Source of the DNA: Streptomyces polyasparticus
Lineage (GTDB): Bacteria > Actinomycetota > Actinomycetes > Streptomycetales > Streptomycetaceae
Length of the DNA: 64,000 bases
Direction: 5' to 3'
Assembly: GCF_014493765.1 (NCBI RefSeq)
Contig: NZ_JACTVJ010000031.1
Span: 1 to 64,000, forward strand
Shown here: in pieces, positions 17,590 through 25,789 of the stretch
Numbering within the stretch: the first letter of the stretch is position 1
How the letters are laid out: the number at the start of each line of letters is the position of its first letter
Program-made: the position numbers and the translations under genes
The notes under the pieces: generated by a model
The model's input: the letters and a program-made list of their open reading frames with translations, nothing else
What the model was told of the DNA's origin: nothing
Database searches by the model: none

Positions 17590-17619
17590 AAGCGAGGGGA
17601 AACGATCCAGGGGGCGATC

Positions 17620-18513
17620 ATGTTGGAGCGGCACGAACTGGAGGCGTTCCTCACGCTCGCCGAGGAGCTGCACTTCGGCCGCACGGCCGAGCGACTGCAC
17701 CTCTCGACGGCCCGCGTCAGCCAGACGATCGCCAAGCTGGAACGCCGTATCGGGGTGCGCCTCTTCGACCGGACGAGCCGCAGCGTTCAACTGACTTCCG
17801 TGGGGCGTGACTTGGCCGAGGCGGTGGGCCCCGCATGGGACCGGATCACCGAAGCGGTCGCCCGCGCGGTGGCCGCGGGCCGTGGCCTGACGGGCACCCT
17901 CACGGTCGCCTTCACGGGCCCGGCGGCCGGCCAGCTGGTCGTGGGCATCGCCCAGACCTTCCGCGAACAGCACCCCGACTGCGAAGTCCGGATCCGGGAA
18001 GCCCAGTTCACGGACGTCGCCCCCTGGCTGCGCGCGGGCGAGGCGGACCTGGCGCTCACCCGGCACCCCTTCGACTTGCCGGACCTGGTCGAGGGCCCGG
18101 TCCTGGTGTCGGAGGCCCGTATGCTCGCGGTCCCGGCCGGCCACCCCTTCGCCCGCCAGGACTCCCCGAGCCTGCCTGCCGAGTCGCTCGCCCGCGTCAC
18201 CCTCCTCCAGCACCCGGAAACGCTGCCGCCCTCGCTGCGCGACGACCTCTCCCCGCCGCGCACCCCCGCGGGCACACCGATCCCTCTCGGCCCGACGGCA
18301 GCCACCCTGAACGAACTCCTCACCCTGGTCGGCGCAGGCACGGGCACGGCCCTCACCGGCGCCCACACCCGCCGCTACTTCACCCGCCCCGACGTCGCGT
18401 ACGTACCGCTGGACGGCATGCCCCCGGTGCGGTGGGGGCTGGTCTGGCGCGCGGGCGCGGAGTCGGAACGGGTGCGGGCGTTCGCGCAGGCGGCTTCGGG
18501 GCTGGTGGACTGA
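17620..18513 (+). CDS. LysR family transcriptional regulator
   Basis: A 297-aa LysR regulator. The winged helix is at residues 1-65 (LEAFLTLAEELHFGRTAERL, then SQTIAKLERRIGVRLFDRT) and the periplasmic-binding-like effector domain covers residues 90-290 (LTVAFTGPAAGQLV at its start). The ATG at 17620 gives the standard N-terminus MLERHELEAF. It is divergent from the SnoaL/NmrA unit, which it probably controls in response to an unknown small molecule. Confidence 0.9.
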   Translation: MLERHELEAFLTLAEELHFGRTAERLHLSTARVSQTIAKLERRIGVRLFDRTSRSVQLTSVGRDLAEAVGPAWDRITEAVARAVAAGRGLTGTLTVAFTGPAAGQLVVGIAQTFREQHPDCEVRIREAQFTDVAPWLRAGEADLALTRHPFDLPDLVEGPVLVSEARMLAVPAGHPFARQDSPSLPAESLARVTLLQHPETLPPSLRDDLSPPRTPAGTPIPLGPTAATLNELLTLVGAGTGTALTGAHTRRYFTRPDVAYVPLDGMPPVRWGLVWRAGAESERVRAFAQAASGLVD

Positions 18514-18607
18514 AGGGTTCCGGGCGCTGCCCTGCCCGGTGATCCCCGGCGCCGACATGTGATGACCGTGTGTCAGAAAATGTCAACTGTTGTGTCAGTG
18601 ACGGCTG

Positions 18608-20191
18608 TTAACCTCCACGGACTACGGAAAGTTCGCTGCGGACTCGCCGTCCGACGACGTCGTGGCGTACAGGTACGAGTTCCTCGACGGTCCCTACCCC
18701 ACGGTGAACGCCGACGGGTTGGGTGGCCCTGCTTCCTTCACGTACCTGCCCTTGAGCGCCGGCCCGAAGAGTGTCGCGGTTTCCGCCGTGGACCGTTCCG
18801 GGCGCCGCAGCATGCCCACCACATACGAGTTCATGGTGAAGGCGGGCCGGTCACCGATTGCCCAATGGAACCTGGCCGACCCGGCCGGCTCCCGCACCGC
18901 CGCCGCGGTCACCGGCCCGGGGGCCCGCGTCGGCACCGGAGTCGCCTTCGGCGCCCCCGCGCCCCAGGGCACGGCCCTCACGACTACCGCGTCCTTCGAC
19001 GGCGGAGGCCATGGCTTCGTCACGCCGGACACGAAGATCGTCGACACGTCGAAGACCTTCGCGGTGAGCGCCTGGGTGCGGCCCGGCCGTACCGACCGCG
19101 CCATGACCGTGGCGTCCCAGGACGCGGCGGACGGCAGGGCCTTCACTCTGGGACTGCGCACGACGGCCGAAGCGCCGGTCTGGTCCTTCGACTTCGGGGG
19201 CGCCCGGGCCACCGGTGGTGCTCCGGAGACCGGCGAGTGGGCCCACGTGCTCGGCCTGTACGACGCCGAGACCGGCCTGGCCACGCTCTATGTCAACGGC
19301 CGGGCGGTGGGCGACGGACAGCGGGCCGAAGCCTCCGCGACGAGCGGGAACTTCCAGATCGGCCGCGCCCGGGGCAAGGACGGCTACCGGGACCGCTGGC
19401 AGGGGGAGATCGGCGGCGTACGCGTACACGACCGCGTGGTCGTTCCCACCGAGGTGACGGAGCTCGCCGCGCGCAAGGCCGCCGAGCGAGGCCACTGGGC
19501 GCTGGAGAACGCGGTGGACGGCGGCAGCCCGGAGCTGCACGGCGGTGAATCGCTGACCCTCGGTGAAGGTGCCTCGATCCACCGTCCCGTGACCTGTGGA
19601 CCGGACGACCCCTTCTGCGAAGAGGCAGGGAGCCCCGCCCTCCAAGGCGCCGGCCATCTCGAACTCGACGGCAGGAACGGGTACGCCGCGACGGACCGCC
19701 CGGCCGTAGACACGGACGACAGCTTCACGGTCAGCGCCACGGTACGCCTGGCGGACTCGGCCCCCGACCGTCCGATGACGGTGCTCTCTCAGGCCGGCGA
19801 GCACAGGGACGCGTTCAAGGTCCGCTACGACCCGTCGGTCAGCCAGTGGCAGCTGGTGATGCCGGACGCCGATACGCCGGAGGCCGGGGAGACCGTGGTC
19901 GCCGTGTCCTCGGCGCCCGACGGCGGCATCGGCTCGGGCAGTGAGGTGACGGTCGTCTACGACGACGCCGCCGACCAGATCACGCTGTACGTCGACGGCG
20001 GCCGGGACCCGGAATCCCGGGCGAACCTGTCGAAGTCGTGGAAGAGCACCGGCGGACTCCAGGTCGGCCGGGCCAGGACGGCCGACGGCTGGGGCGAGTA
20101 CCTGCACGGTGCCGTGGACGAGGTGCGGGTCTTCAGCGGCGCGGTCGAGGAAAGCCGGATCGGTTCGTTGCGCTGGGGCATCGACCAGTGA
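18608..20191 (+). pseudogene. 5'-truncated LamG domain protein
   Basis: The open frame begins right after an in-frame stop (18599-18601) with coding-like sequence (DYGKFAADSPSDDVVAYRYE) but has no ATG or plausible ribosome binding site; the only candidate start is a GTG at 18662. It has no signal peptide although family members are secreted. Two concanavalin-like LamG domains remain (residues ~75-285 and ~330-505 from 18662), each with 'FTVSA/FAVSAWVR', 'ATLYVNGR/ITLYVDGG' and 'QIGRARGKDGY/QVGRARTADGW' strands. The 3' end is intact and followed by a strong terminator. It is most likely the C-terminal remnant of a large exported LamG protein. Confidence 0.7.
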
Positions 20192-20207
20192 CAGCGGACT
20201 GAACCAC

Positions 20208-20248
20208 ACAGGCCGCCCTCCCTCTAGATTCCCGGGGGAGGGCGGCCT
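20208..20248. terminator. bidirectional hairpin terminator
   Basis: A perfect 14-bp stem (CAGGCCGCCCTCCC and its complement) with a 13-nt loop lies between the convergent LamG remnant and tyrosine phosphatase stops. It can serve both strands. Confidence 0.88.
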
Positions 20249-20263
20249 GCATCAGCGCGGGGA

Positions 20264-21316
20264 TCAGCCCACCAGCAACTCCCTCTTCAGTTCCCGCAGT
20301 TCCTTGGCGCTCAAGCCCAGGCCCTGCTTCTCGTACGCCGAGAACGAGCCGAACCTCTCCGAGACCTCCGCGAAGCCGGCGTTCAGGTACTCGGGCCGCA
20401 CGTCAAGGAGCGGCTTGTAGACCTTCGCCTGCGCGGGCGTCATATGGGCGAGCGCCGCCGCGTTGGCCTCGGCGCGGTAGTCGTTCGAGGCCAGGTAGTC
20501 CGCCATGACCGTGGCGCGCGGAACGCCGAGTGCCGTGAGGAGGGCCGCGCCCGCCCAGCCCGTACGGTCCTTGCCGGCCGTGCAGTGGAAGAGGGCGCCG
20601 TCGCCCTCGACGAGACCGTCGAAGACCGTGCGGTAGGCGGTCTTGGCGGTGTCGCCGCCGACCATGAATTTCTCGCCCTCGACCATCATCGCGACCGCCT
20701 CGGACTCCGTCCTCGGCATGGTGACGAAGGCCTCCGAGCCCGCGAGGACGTCCGCGACCACGTACTGCGTGCCGGCCGGGACGCGGTCCGGGGCCGCCGC
20801 GCGCTCGGAGGCCATGCGCAGGTCGTAGTCCACGCGGATGCCCAGGCGCCGCAGCTTGGCGAGGTCCGCGTCCGTGAGCTTCTCCAGGGAGTCCGAGCGG
20901 TAGATCTCGCCCATCTTCACCCAGTGGCCGTCCGCCGTGCGATAGCCGCCCGCGTCACGGAAGTTGACCGTCCCGTCCAGTGGGATCAGGCGGTCGGCCA
21001 GGCGCAGGGAGTGGCCCCGGCCGGCGTCGAACGTGAACCACTGGCGGTCCGCCGCCGGCAGTCCGCGCACCGTGACGCGGCCGGAGGCGCCGCCGCGCGC
21101 GACGACCTCGCCGTTCGCCTCGACGGCGACCCGGCGTACCCCCGGCGCCTGCCACTCGACGACATACGAGCCGTCCTCGGCCGCCGTGACCGTCGCCTCC
21201 GTGAAGGGGATGGCGGCCCGGTGGTGACCGCGGTCGTGGGCGACGGCGGCCGGGGCCGGGGCGACGCCCGTGAGGGCCAGGGCGACGGCGGCGGAGAGCA
21301 TGTGCGAGATCTTCAT
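20264..21316 (-). CDS. secreted tyrosine-protein phosphatase (DSP/PtpA-like)
   Basis: A 350-aa exported phosphatase. Residues 1-26 are a Sec signal peptide (MKISHMLSAAVALALTG, cleavage near AVA). A small beta domain (residues ~35-110) precedes the catalytic domain, which has 'NFRDAGGYRTADG' near 130 and the P-loop HCTAGKDRTGWAG near 255 with Cys and Arg of CX5R in place. It belongs to the bacterial 'protein-tyrosine phosphatase 2/3' family that removes phosphate from tyrosine or phosphoinositides, here outside the membrane. It is monocistronic with a strong terminator. Confidence 0.9.
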   Translation of the reverse strand: MKISHMLSAAVALALTGVAPAPAAVAHDRGHHRAAIPFTEATVTAAEDGSYVVEWQAPGVRRVAVEANGEVVARGGASGRVTVRGLPAADRQWFTFDAGRGHSLRLADRLIPLDGTVNFRDAGGYRTADGHWVKMGEIYRSDSLEKLTDADLAKLRRLGIRVDYDLRMASERAAAPDRVPAGTQYVVADVLAGSEAFVTMPRTESEAVAMMVEGEKFMVGGDTAKTAYRTVFDGLVEGDGALFHCTAGKDRTGWAGAALLTALGVPRATVMADYLASNDYRAEANAAALAHMTPAQAKVYKPLLDVRPEYLNAGFAEVSERFGSFSAYEKQGLGLSAKELRELKRELLVG

Positions 21317-21470
21317 GGGGCGGATGCTGCGGGCCCCGCGAAAACGGCTGGTGAACGCCGGTCGTAAGAGGGCTGAAGCGTGAGAATCCCCATCGGTCCG
21401 GGCTCTGATCTCTGGCCGGGCGTTCGATTACAGTGCTGCGGACGGTGAGGGAGGCGTGAGGGGGGCTGCG

Positions 21471-21697
21471 GTGAGTGCCGGGACTGCCGTGTGGGGACGC
21501 GTCGAGCAGCAGGACTTCCGCAGCCGGGTGCGCGGCACCCTCCTCGGCTCCGCGCTCGGCGACGCCCTCGGGGCTCCCGTCTCCGCACTCGCCCTCGACC
21601 GGCTGCGCACGGCCCACGGCGCGGACGGCCTGCTCGAACCGGCCCCCGCGTACGGCCGCCGCGGCGCGGTGACCGCGGCCACGCAGCTGACGCTGTT
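21471..21697 (+). pseudogene. ADP-ribosylglycohydrolase, 5' part, split by integration
   Basis: The first 75 codons of an ADP-ribosylglycohydrolase. The N-terminal motif 'RGTLLGSALGDALGAPVSAL' with the metal-binding region is present, and the frame stays intact up to 'TAATQLTLF', where the mobile element begins. Beyond this the frame runs 54 codons into the element and stops at 21860. The GTG at 21471 has GAGGGG 6 nt upstream; a GTG at 21456 is possible. The other 295 codons lie at 31009-31894, and excision would restore a 370-codon frame. Confidence 0.88.
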
Positions 21698-21731
21698 CAG
21701 TGTGATGTCTAAAGGGTGGTTCCCCCCTCGG
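21680..21731. other. attL (left attachment junction)
   Basis: Host sequence ending CTGACGCTG meets TTCA (21696-21699) and then the element arm AGTGTGATGTCTAAAGGGTG followed by GTTCCCCC. The arm is the inverted partner of the attR arm. Shared TTCA is the only exact identity with attR, as expected for serine integrases, which need only a short core. Confidence 0.8.
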
Positions 21732-21966
21732 AGTGCTTGCACCCCTGCTGACCTGGGCAAACCCGCTCGTCAAGGTCGAGGATCAGTCTCAGCCCCGCCG
21801 CTACCGGCCCTGGTTCGTCGTCCAGCACACAAGCCAAGAGGTCTAGCTGCCGCGCGGTGAGGGTGACGTTCGTAGACCCCTCCCCGAGGACGTGTTCGCT
21901 GAAGATGGCGTGCATCTGCGTCATGGCTTGTTGCATGCGCAGGATCGCGCGTGCATCCGTTTCCAT
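21709..21966 (-). CDS. small element-encoded hypothetical protein
   Basis: An 85-aa protein beginning METDARAILRMQQAMTQMHA, mainly helical, with 'VTLTARQLDLLACVLDDE' in the middle and two cysteines near the end. I do not recognise it. Its last codons run into the inverted-repeat arm of attL, so the gene ends 11 bp inside the element; in the circular form it would be read toward attP and the integrase gene. A role in excision is possible from position alone. Non-shadow codon use supports that it is real. Confidence 0.55.
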   Translation of the reverse strand: METDARAILRMQQAMTQMHAIFSEHVLGEGSTNVTLTARQLDLLACVLDDEPGPVAAGLRLILDLDERVCPGQQGCKHSEGGTTL

Positions 21967-22124
21967 GGGCTTCCCTTCGATCAACTCCCGTTGATCTTAG
22001 GGCTCTCAGCGTGATCCTTACCCGACCACGCGAATATTGCCGTTGCCGCATAGACGGCCGTGCACCGCCCCCGTACCGTCGAAGCAACCGGCCCAACTGG
22101 GGTCGCACACAAGGGGGTTCCACC

Positions 22125-22334
22125 GTGGCGCGTGAAGAGCTGACCCGACTTACCGGCAACGTCGACGACCCGGAGTGCAGCAAGAACGACTGCCCCAACC
22201 TCTATCGCACGAAGAGCGGCTCCATAGTTGTGCAAGGCGATATCTCCGAAGCCTTCCAGCCCCCGCAGGGTGAGGCGCTGGTCGAGATTCCCGAGGCCAT
22301 TCTCAAGGAGGCTGTACGTGCTCTTGGATGGTGA
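22125..22334 (+). CDS. small hypothetical protein upstream of DUF6879 gene
   Basis: A 69-aa protein (start VAREELTRLTGNVDDPECSK read as Met) with the pattern 'DDPECSKNDCPNLYRTKSGS' and 'VVQGDIS', then 'GEALVEIPEAILKEAVRAL'. Proteins with this Cys pattern are commonly encoded beside DUF6879 and Scr1-type regulators in actinomycetes, much as DUF397 proteins are, but its function is unknown. The GTG has AAGGGGG 6 nt upstream. It overlaps the DUF6879 gene by 17 nt. Confidence 0.7.
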   Translation: MAREELTRLTGNVDDPECSKNDCPNLYRTKSGSIVVQGDISEAFQPPQGEALVEIPEAILKEAVRALGW

Positions 22335-22845
22335 GGCGTGGGCCGCGAAATTCCGCGACTTCCGGCGCGAAGCCTGGCGCCTGGAGACACTGCCGGAATA
22401 CCGCGTGCCCCAAGAGGCCGACGAAATCGCCGCGTTCCTCGCGGGCGAGCGAATCGACCTGCACGCCTACATGGAAACCGATGAGTACGTAGCCGACTTG
22501 CGCCGGGTGCGAACAGAGGGGAAGTCCAAAGGGCGGGTGCACATCGTCACGCGCCCGCTAAGCGACTATCTCGCCTACGAGTTCATGTACTACCTGCCGC
22601 ACTCGCGGGCCGGTGAGGACATCCGGATTCTCGACGTGACCGACCGAGAGAACCCGCTCGACGGGGTCGAGGATTTCTGGCTCTTCGACACGTCCGAAGT
22701 GGTGCTCATGAACTATGCGCCGGACGGAACTCAGATCAGCCGCGAGCTATTCGAGGGTGACGTGTCTCCGTATCTCGAATACCAGCGCATCGCACTCGCC
22801 GAGTCGGTGCCCTTCGAGGAGTACGTGAAGGGCCTTGACGTTTGA
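22318..22845 (+). CDS. DUF6879 family protein
   Basis: A 175-aa protein of the DUF6879 type, recognised by 'FRDFRREAWRLETLPEYRV', 'LRRVRTEGKSKGRVHIVTRPLSDYLAYEF' (in parts: 'GRVHIVTRPLSDYL', 'YEFMYYLPHSRAGEDIRILD') and the 'DFWLFDTSEVVLMNY' strand. The fold is related to a nuclease/effector-like alpha-beta domain but activity is not established. The GTG start has AAGGAG 7 nt upstream and overlaps the preceding gene by 17 nt; the next gene overlaps by 11 nt. The tight three-gene overlap suggests a module made in fixed ratio. Confidence 0.82.
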   Translation: MLLDGEAWAAKFRDFRREAWRLETLPEYRVPQEADEIAAFLAGERIDLHAYMETDEYVADLRRVRTEGKSKGRVHIVTRPLSDYLAYEFMYYLPHSRAGEDIRILDVTDRENPLDGVEDFWLFDTSEVVLMNYAPDGTQISRELFEGDVSPYLEYQRIALAESVPFEEYVKGLDV

Positions 22846-23671
22846 TCCGCAGGAGCTAGGCCGCAGCAGAGCGGACCTGGCACAAACGCTTAAGGATCTG
22901 CGCAAGCGGGCCGGGTGGACACAAACCCGGCTCGCTCAGCGTTGCGCCATGAGTCAGACGAAAATCTCGAACATCGAAAGCGGCAAGCTGACACCCACGC
23001 TGGTCGATGTGGAACTGATCCTCCGCGCCCTCGATGCGCCCGCCCAACTGGTCAGCGAAATAGCGGCACTCGCTCGTCTCGCCAACACGGAGTGGCAAGA
23101 CAACTGGGCGTTGATGCGCCGGGGTCTCGACAAGCGGCAGAACGACCTAGCGGCATTCGAGCAGTCGTCAACGGTCTTCCGGTACTTCCTGCCAACGATG
23201 ATCACGGGGCTACTTGCGACCCCCGAATACATCCGGGCGAGCCTTGCGGACGTTCCCGAGGTTCAGCGGCGCAAGACCGTTGCCAAGAAGGTAGAGCGGC
23301 AGGAAGTTCTCTACGACAAGTCGAAGCGCTTTACGTTCATCCTCACCGAACAAGCGGCCCGCTGGCCCCTTGTGTCGCCCGAGGCGCTTAGTGTGCAGAT
23401 TCAGCACCTGGCCGCGCTGGCACAACTCACCAACGTCACCATTGGAGTTCTCCCACTGGTGTCGCGCGAACCCGTCCCCGCACCGTTGAACGTCTTCTCC
23501 GTCTATGACGAGCGATTGGCGACGGTCGAGATTCAGACCGGCGTAATGATGTTCCGAGACCGCCGTGACGTGTCTGCGTATCTCGAAGAATTCTCCGGGT
23601 ACGAAGCGCGGGCGCTCTTCGGTGCGGACGCCCGAGCGAAGCTGACGGAGTGGGCGGACGCGTGCCGGTGA
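22835..23671 (+). CDS. Scr1-type XRE helix-turn-helix regulator
   Basis: A 278-aa regulator. Residues 15-70 are an XRE helix-turn-helix (LRKRAGWTQTRLAQRCAMSQ, then KISNIESGKLTP) and residues 95-275 are the Scr1-family C-terminal domain, with 'FRYFLPTMITGLLATPEYIR' and 'QVLYDKSKRF'-like segments typical of the 'TA system antitoxin-like' group (DUF5753). The start codon is TTG at 22835, inside the end of the DUF6879 gene. It probably controls the element's own operon and pairs functionally with the small 69-aa or DUF6879 protein. Confidence 0.85.
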   Translation: MTFDPQELGRSRADLAQTLKDLRKRAGWTQTRLAQRCAMSQTKISNIESGKLTPTLVDVELILRALDAPAQLVSEIAALARLANTEWQDNWALMRRGLDKRQNDLAAFEQSSTVFRYFLPTMITGLLATPEYIRASLADVPEVQRRKTVAKKVERQEVLYDKSKRFTFILTEQAARWPLVSPEALSVQIQHLAALAQLTNVTIGVLPLVSREPVPAPLNVFSVYDERLATVEIQTGVMMFRDRRDVSAYLEEFSGYEARALFGADARAKLTEWADACR

Positions 23672-23734
23672 TCATTTACCCGACAAGGCGCATGTTCCTC
23701 GCCACCGCCGACCGAGGCGCCGAAGGATGGGCGC

Positions 23735-23950
23735 ATGACCGAGCGAATGCAGGATGCAGAGGAGGCACGCGCCGCGCTCTCAACCGCGTTGCGCAGTGCC
23801 GGGATTTCGTTCCCGGGTACTGACTTGGGCTTCCGGCCGCGCCCCGGGGCCAAGACGAAGAACTCCTATGCCTTGATCGACCTGGGGGCGATTTCCGCAC
23901 CCGTAGCGCTCAAGCTCGCCGAAGTCGTCTCGCGCGGGGCACAGGAATGA
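23735..23950 (+). CDS. small hypothetical protein
   Basis: A 71-aa protein (MTERMQDAEEARAALSTALR) with a conserved-looking core 'AGISFPGTDLGFRPRPGAKTKNSYALIDLGAIS' (in parts). Genes like this sit beside Scr1 modules in actinomycete elements; the function is unknown. It overlaps the next gene by 4 nt (ATGA). No ribosome binding site stands out. Confidence 0.6.
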   Translation: MTERMQDAEEARAALSTALRSAGISFPGTDLGFRPRPGAKTKNSYALIDLGAISAPVALKLAEVVSRGAQE

Positions 23951-24294
23951 ATGCCCGTGCGAGCGAGTTACGCGCCCTTCCGTGGTCGGGGCCGGACGGC
24001 CGCCGTTGCTATGCACAGGAGGGCACAGGCTGGCTCTCGGCCTTCGCCGATGAGGTCGAGAGCCAGCAACTCACCATGGGGCACACGATCTTGGAACGCA
24101 CCGCCGAGATCGTCAGCAACGGCGCCACTGAGACGGAGCTTGCCTTCCTCGTGGCGCGGCTGACCGAGGCTCTGCGGGATGCGCTGGCGGTCGCCGAATG
24201 CCGAGGTGAGCGGCTGCTCGTTGCGGACGCGAGCAACCCCGCAGACGGCGACCACGGGCCGCGCTGGACCCCTCCGGCAAATGCCTTCGGCTGA
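23947..24294 (+). CDS. hypothetical protein
   Basis: A 115-aa protein translationally coupled to the preceding gene by a 4-nt overlap. It contains 'PDGRRCYAQEGTGWLSAFAD', then a helical region 'QLTMGHTILERTAEIVS' and 'ELAFLVARLTEALRDALAVAE'. I do not recognise the family; no motif for an enzyme or DNA binding is visible. Confidence 0.65.
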   Translation: MNARASELRALPWSGPDGRRCYAQEGTGWLSAFADEVESQQLTMGHTILERTAEIVSNGATETELAFLVARLTEALRDALAVAECRGERLLVADASNPADGDHGPRWTPPANAFG

Positions 24295-24342
24295 TCTTGT
24301 GCGCATGGCTCTCTCCCGGCATGAGACCTAGCATGACGGGTC

Positions 24343-24765
24343 ATGACGGACCGTCAGCGGGGCAGGTGGCTGGAGATCGCAGACATTGAGTCGGCGAGGC
24401 TCGGCCGGTGGCTGCCCGGTGAGCCCTACGGCGGGCAAGAACGCCTGCGGAAGATCTACCGCACCAACGCCCACACCGCGCGCAAGGTGATCGAAGAGCT
24501 GGAACACCGGGGCATCATCCGGCGCGTGGCGACGGTGTGGGGGCACGGGCGCGCGTACGTGTCCACGGGGCGCGGGGTGCTCTACGACGGCGACCCGGTG
24601 CCGAAGCTGCCCGAACACGATCTCAACGCCATTGCGCAGATCTGGCACACGGATACGGGTTACTGCCCGGTGTGCTGGGGGCCCCGCAGCGGGCTGCGGC
24701 ACACCGTCTGGGGATACGCCTGCGCCCGGTGCGTGAGGATCGGCAAGGTGCTGACCGACACCTGA
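24343..24765 (+). CDS. GntR-like winged-helix protein with C-terminal Cys pairs
   Basis: A 140-aa protein. Residues 5-75 resemble a shortened GntR winged helix: 'ERLRKIYRTNAHTARKVIEELEHRGIIRRV' (in parts: 'IYRTNAHTARKVIEELEHRG'). The C-terminal half has two cysteine pairs, CPVC and CARC, 24 residues apart, which could hold a zinc ion. It may be a regulator of replication or transfer genes like the KorSA-type GntR proteins of actinomycete integrative elements, but this is inference. Confidence 0.65.
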   Translation: MTDRQRGRWLEIADIESARLGRWLPGEPYGGQERLRKIYRTNAHTARKVIEELEHRGIIRRVATVWGHGRAYVSTGRGVLYDGDPVPKLPEHDLNAIAQIWHTDTGYCPVCWGPRSGLRHTVWGYACARCVRIGKVLTDT

Positions 24766-24882
24766 AGGGCGAGAGCGCATTGTTCACTGTGCGTAACTGA
24801 AAGGGCCTCGCCGGCGACCCCGGGTGGGCATATATGTCCGGATTCGCTGGTAACTCGTGGTGATCCACGGGAAGATGGGGGC

Positions 24883-25110
24883 ATGCCCAAACTGCGACGT
24901 GCCGATGCGTTCGCCGACATGACGGATGCTCAGGTTCGCGAAGCCTTCAACACCGCGCACAGGCTATGGCAGGAGACCGGTGTCGAAGACGAGCAGTACC
25001 GCGCGCTCCTCGCCGAGGTCTTCGCCCGCTTCTGGATCCACCCCTCGATGCGGGGCAGGAAGCGGAGCGAACGACAGGGCCGCGCCACTTCCGAACGGAG
25101 ATCAGCATGA
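24883..25110 (+). CDS. small hypothetical protein
   Basis: A 75-aa protein (MPKLRRADAFADMTDAQVRE) with a helical pattern 'AFNTAHRLWQETGVEDEQYR' and a basic tail. Family unknown. It overlaps the following gene by 4 nt (ATGA), so the two are co-translated. Confidence 0.6.
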   Translation: MPKLRRADAFADMTDAQVREAFNTAHRLWQETGVEDEQYRALLAEVFARFWIHPSMRGRKRSERQGRATSERRSA

Positions 25111-25421
25111 CCATCCTGACCGATCAGCACAGCACACTCACCGTCGGCGAGTACGGCCGCACACCGGAGCCGATCGACTATGGCCGGTTCTTCGATGAGC
25201 TGCACACCCACGGCGGGCAGAAGCGGCAGCGCATCGCCGAGTCTGACCCGCTTCTCTCGCTCCTCGCCGATCTCGACGACCCGAGCGAGTCCACCCCGGA
25301 CGGGGGCGCGTTCGGTGAACTCCTCGAAGCGGTCAACACCCTGGACGACCGGACGCCGAAGGTGGAACACGTGATCCTCCGCGAGTCGTCGGGCGTACTT
25401 CTCTATGCCGAAGCTGGGTAA
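25107..25421 (+). CDS. hypothetical protein
   Basis: A 104-aa acidic protein starting MTILTDQHSTLTVGEYGRTP with 'YGRFFDELHTHGGQKRQRIA' in the middle. The ATG is chosen from the 4-nt overlap with the preceding gene and a CGGAG site upstream. I do not recognise it. A strong terminator 32 bp later closes this plus-strand gene series. Confidence 0.62.
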   Translation: MTILTDQHSTLTVGEYGRTPEPIDYGRFFDELHTHGGQKRQRIAESDPLLSLLADLDDPSESTPDGGAFGELLEAVNTLDDRTPKVEHVILRESSGVLLYAEAG

Positions 25422-25453
25422 CCTGATCAATGACGAGTGACGACGTCACGGAA

Positions 25454-25486
25454 CCAAGAGCCCCCGCCGGAGCGGGGGCTTCTTGG
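25454..25486. terminator. hairpin terminator
   Basis: GCCCCCGC-CGGA-GCGGGGGC with outer CCAAGA/TCTTGG pairing across a small bulge, followed by TCTTGG. It ends the plus-strand operon and is 2 bp from the stop of a convergent gene. Confidence 0.85.
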
Positions 25487-25488
25487 TG

Positions 25489-25761
25489 TCAGCAGTCGAA
25501 AGCCGCGCGCGGTTGAGTGCGCTGCTCCTCGTTCATCAACTCAGCCGCCATGCTCAAGATCATGTGACGACGCGTCATGGTCCACTGCTCGGGCACCGGG
25601 TAGTCAGCCGGTAGAGCCCGCTCGACCTTGTCCACCACATCGCCCGTCGTGAAGCTGACGCCGGTCTCGTTGGCGACGTAGGCCACATCCATCAGCGCCG
25701 ACGCGATGCGCTCGAAGAGGTCCCGCGTCAGGGTGCCGTTCGGCAGTTCATCCGTGTGCAT
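25489..25761 (-). CDS. hypothetical protein
   Basis: A 90-aa protein starting MHTDELPNGTLTRDLFERIA and rich in helices ('SALMDVAYVANETGVSFTTG', 'RRHMILSMAAELMNEEQR'). It is convergent with the plus-strand operon. There is no recognisable family. The start is uncertain because no ribosome binding site is evident; an in-frame start 9 codons upstream exists. Confidence 0.55.
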   Translation of the reverse strand: MHTDELPNGTLTRDLFERIASALMDVAYVANETGVSFTTGDVVDKVERALPADYPVPEQWTMTRRHMILSMAAELMNEEQRTQPRAAFDC

Positions 25762-25789
25762 GCCAGGTTCAACGCCCACGGGGCCCACG

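Noticed and set aside
21680-21731. tRNA gene as integration site
   Set aside because: No tRNA cloverleaf or tRNA 3' end is present at either junction; the target is a protein gene and the integrase is of the serine type.
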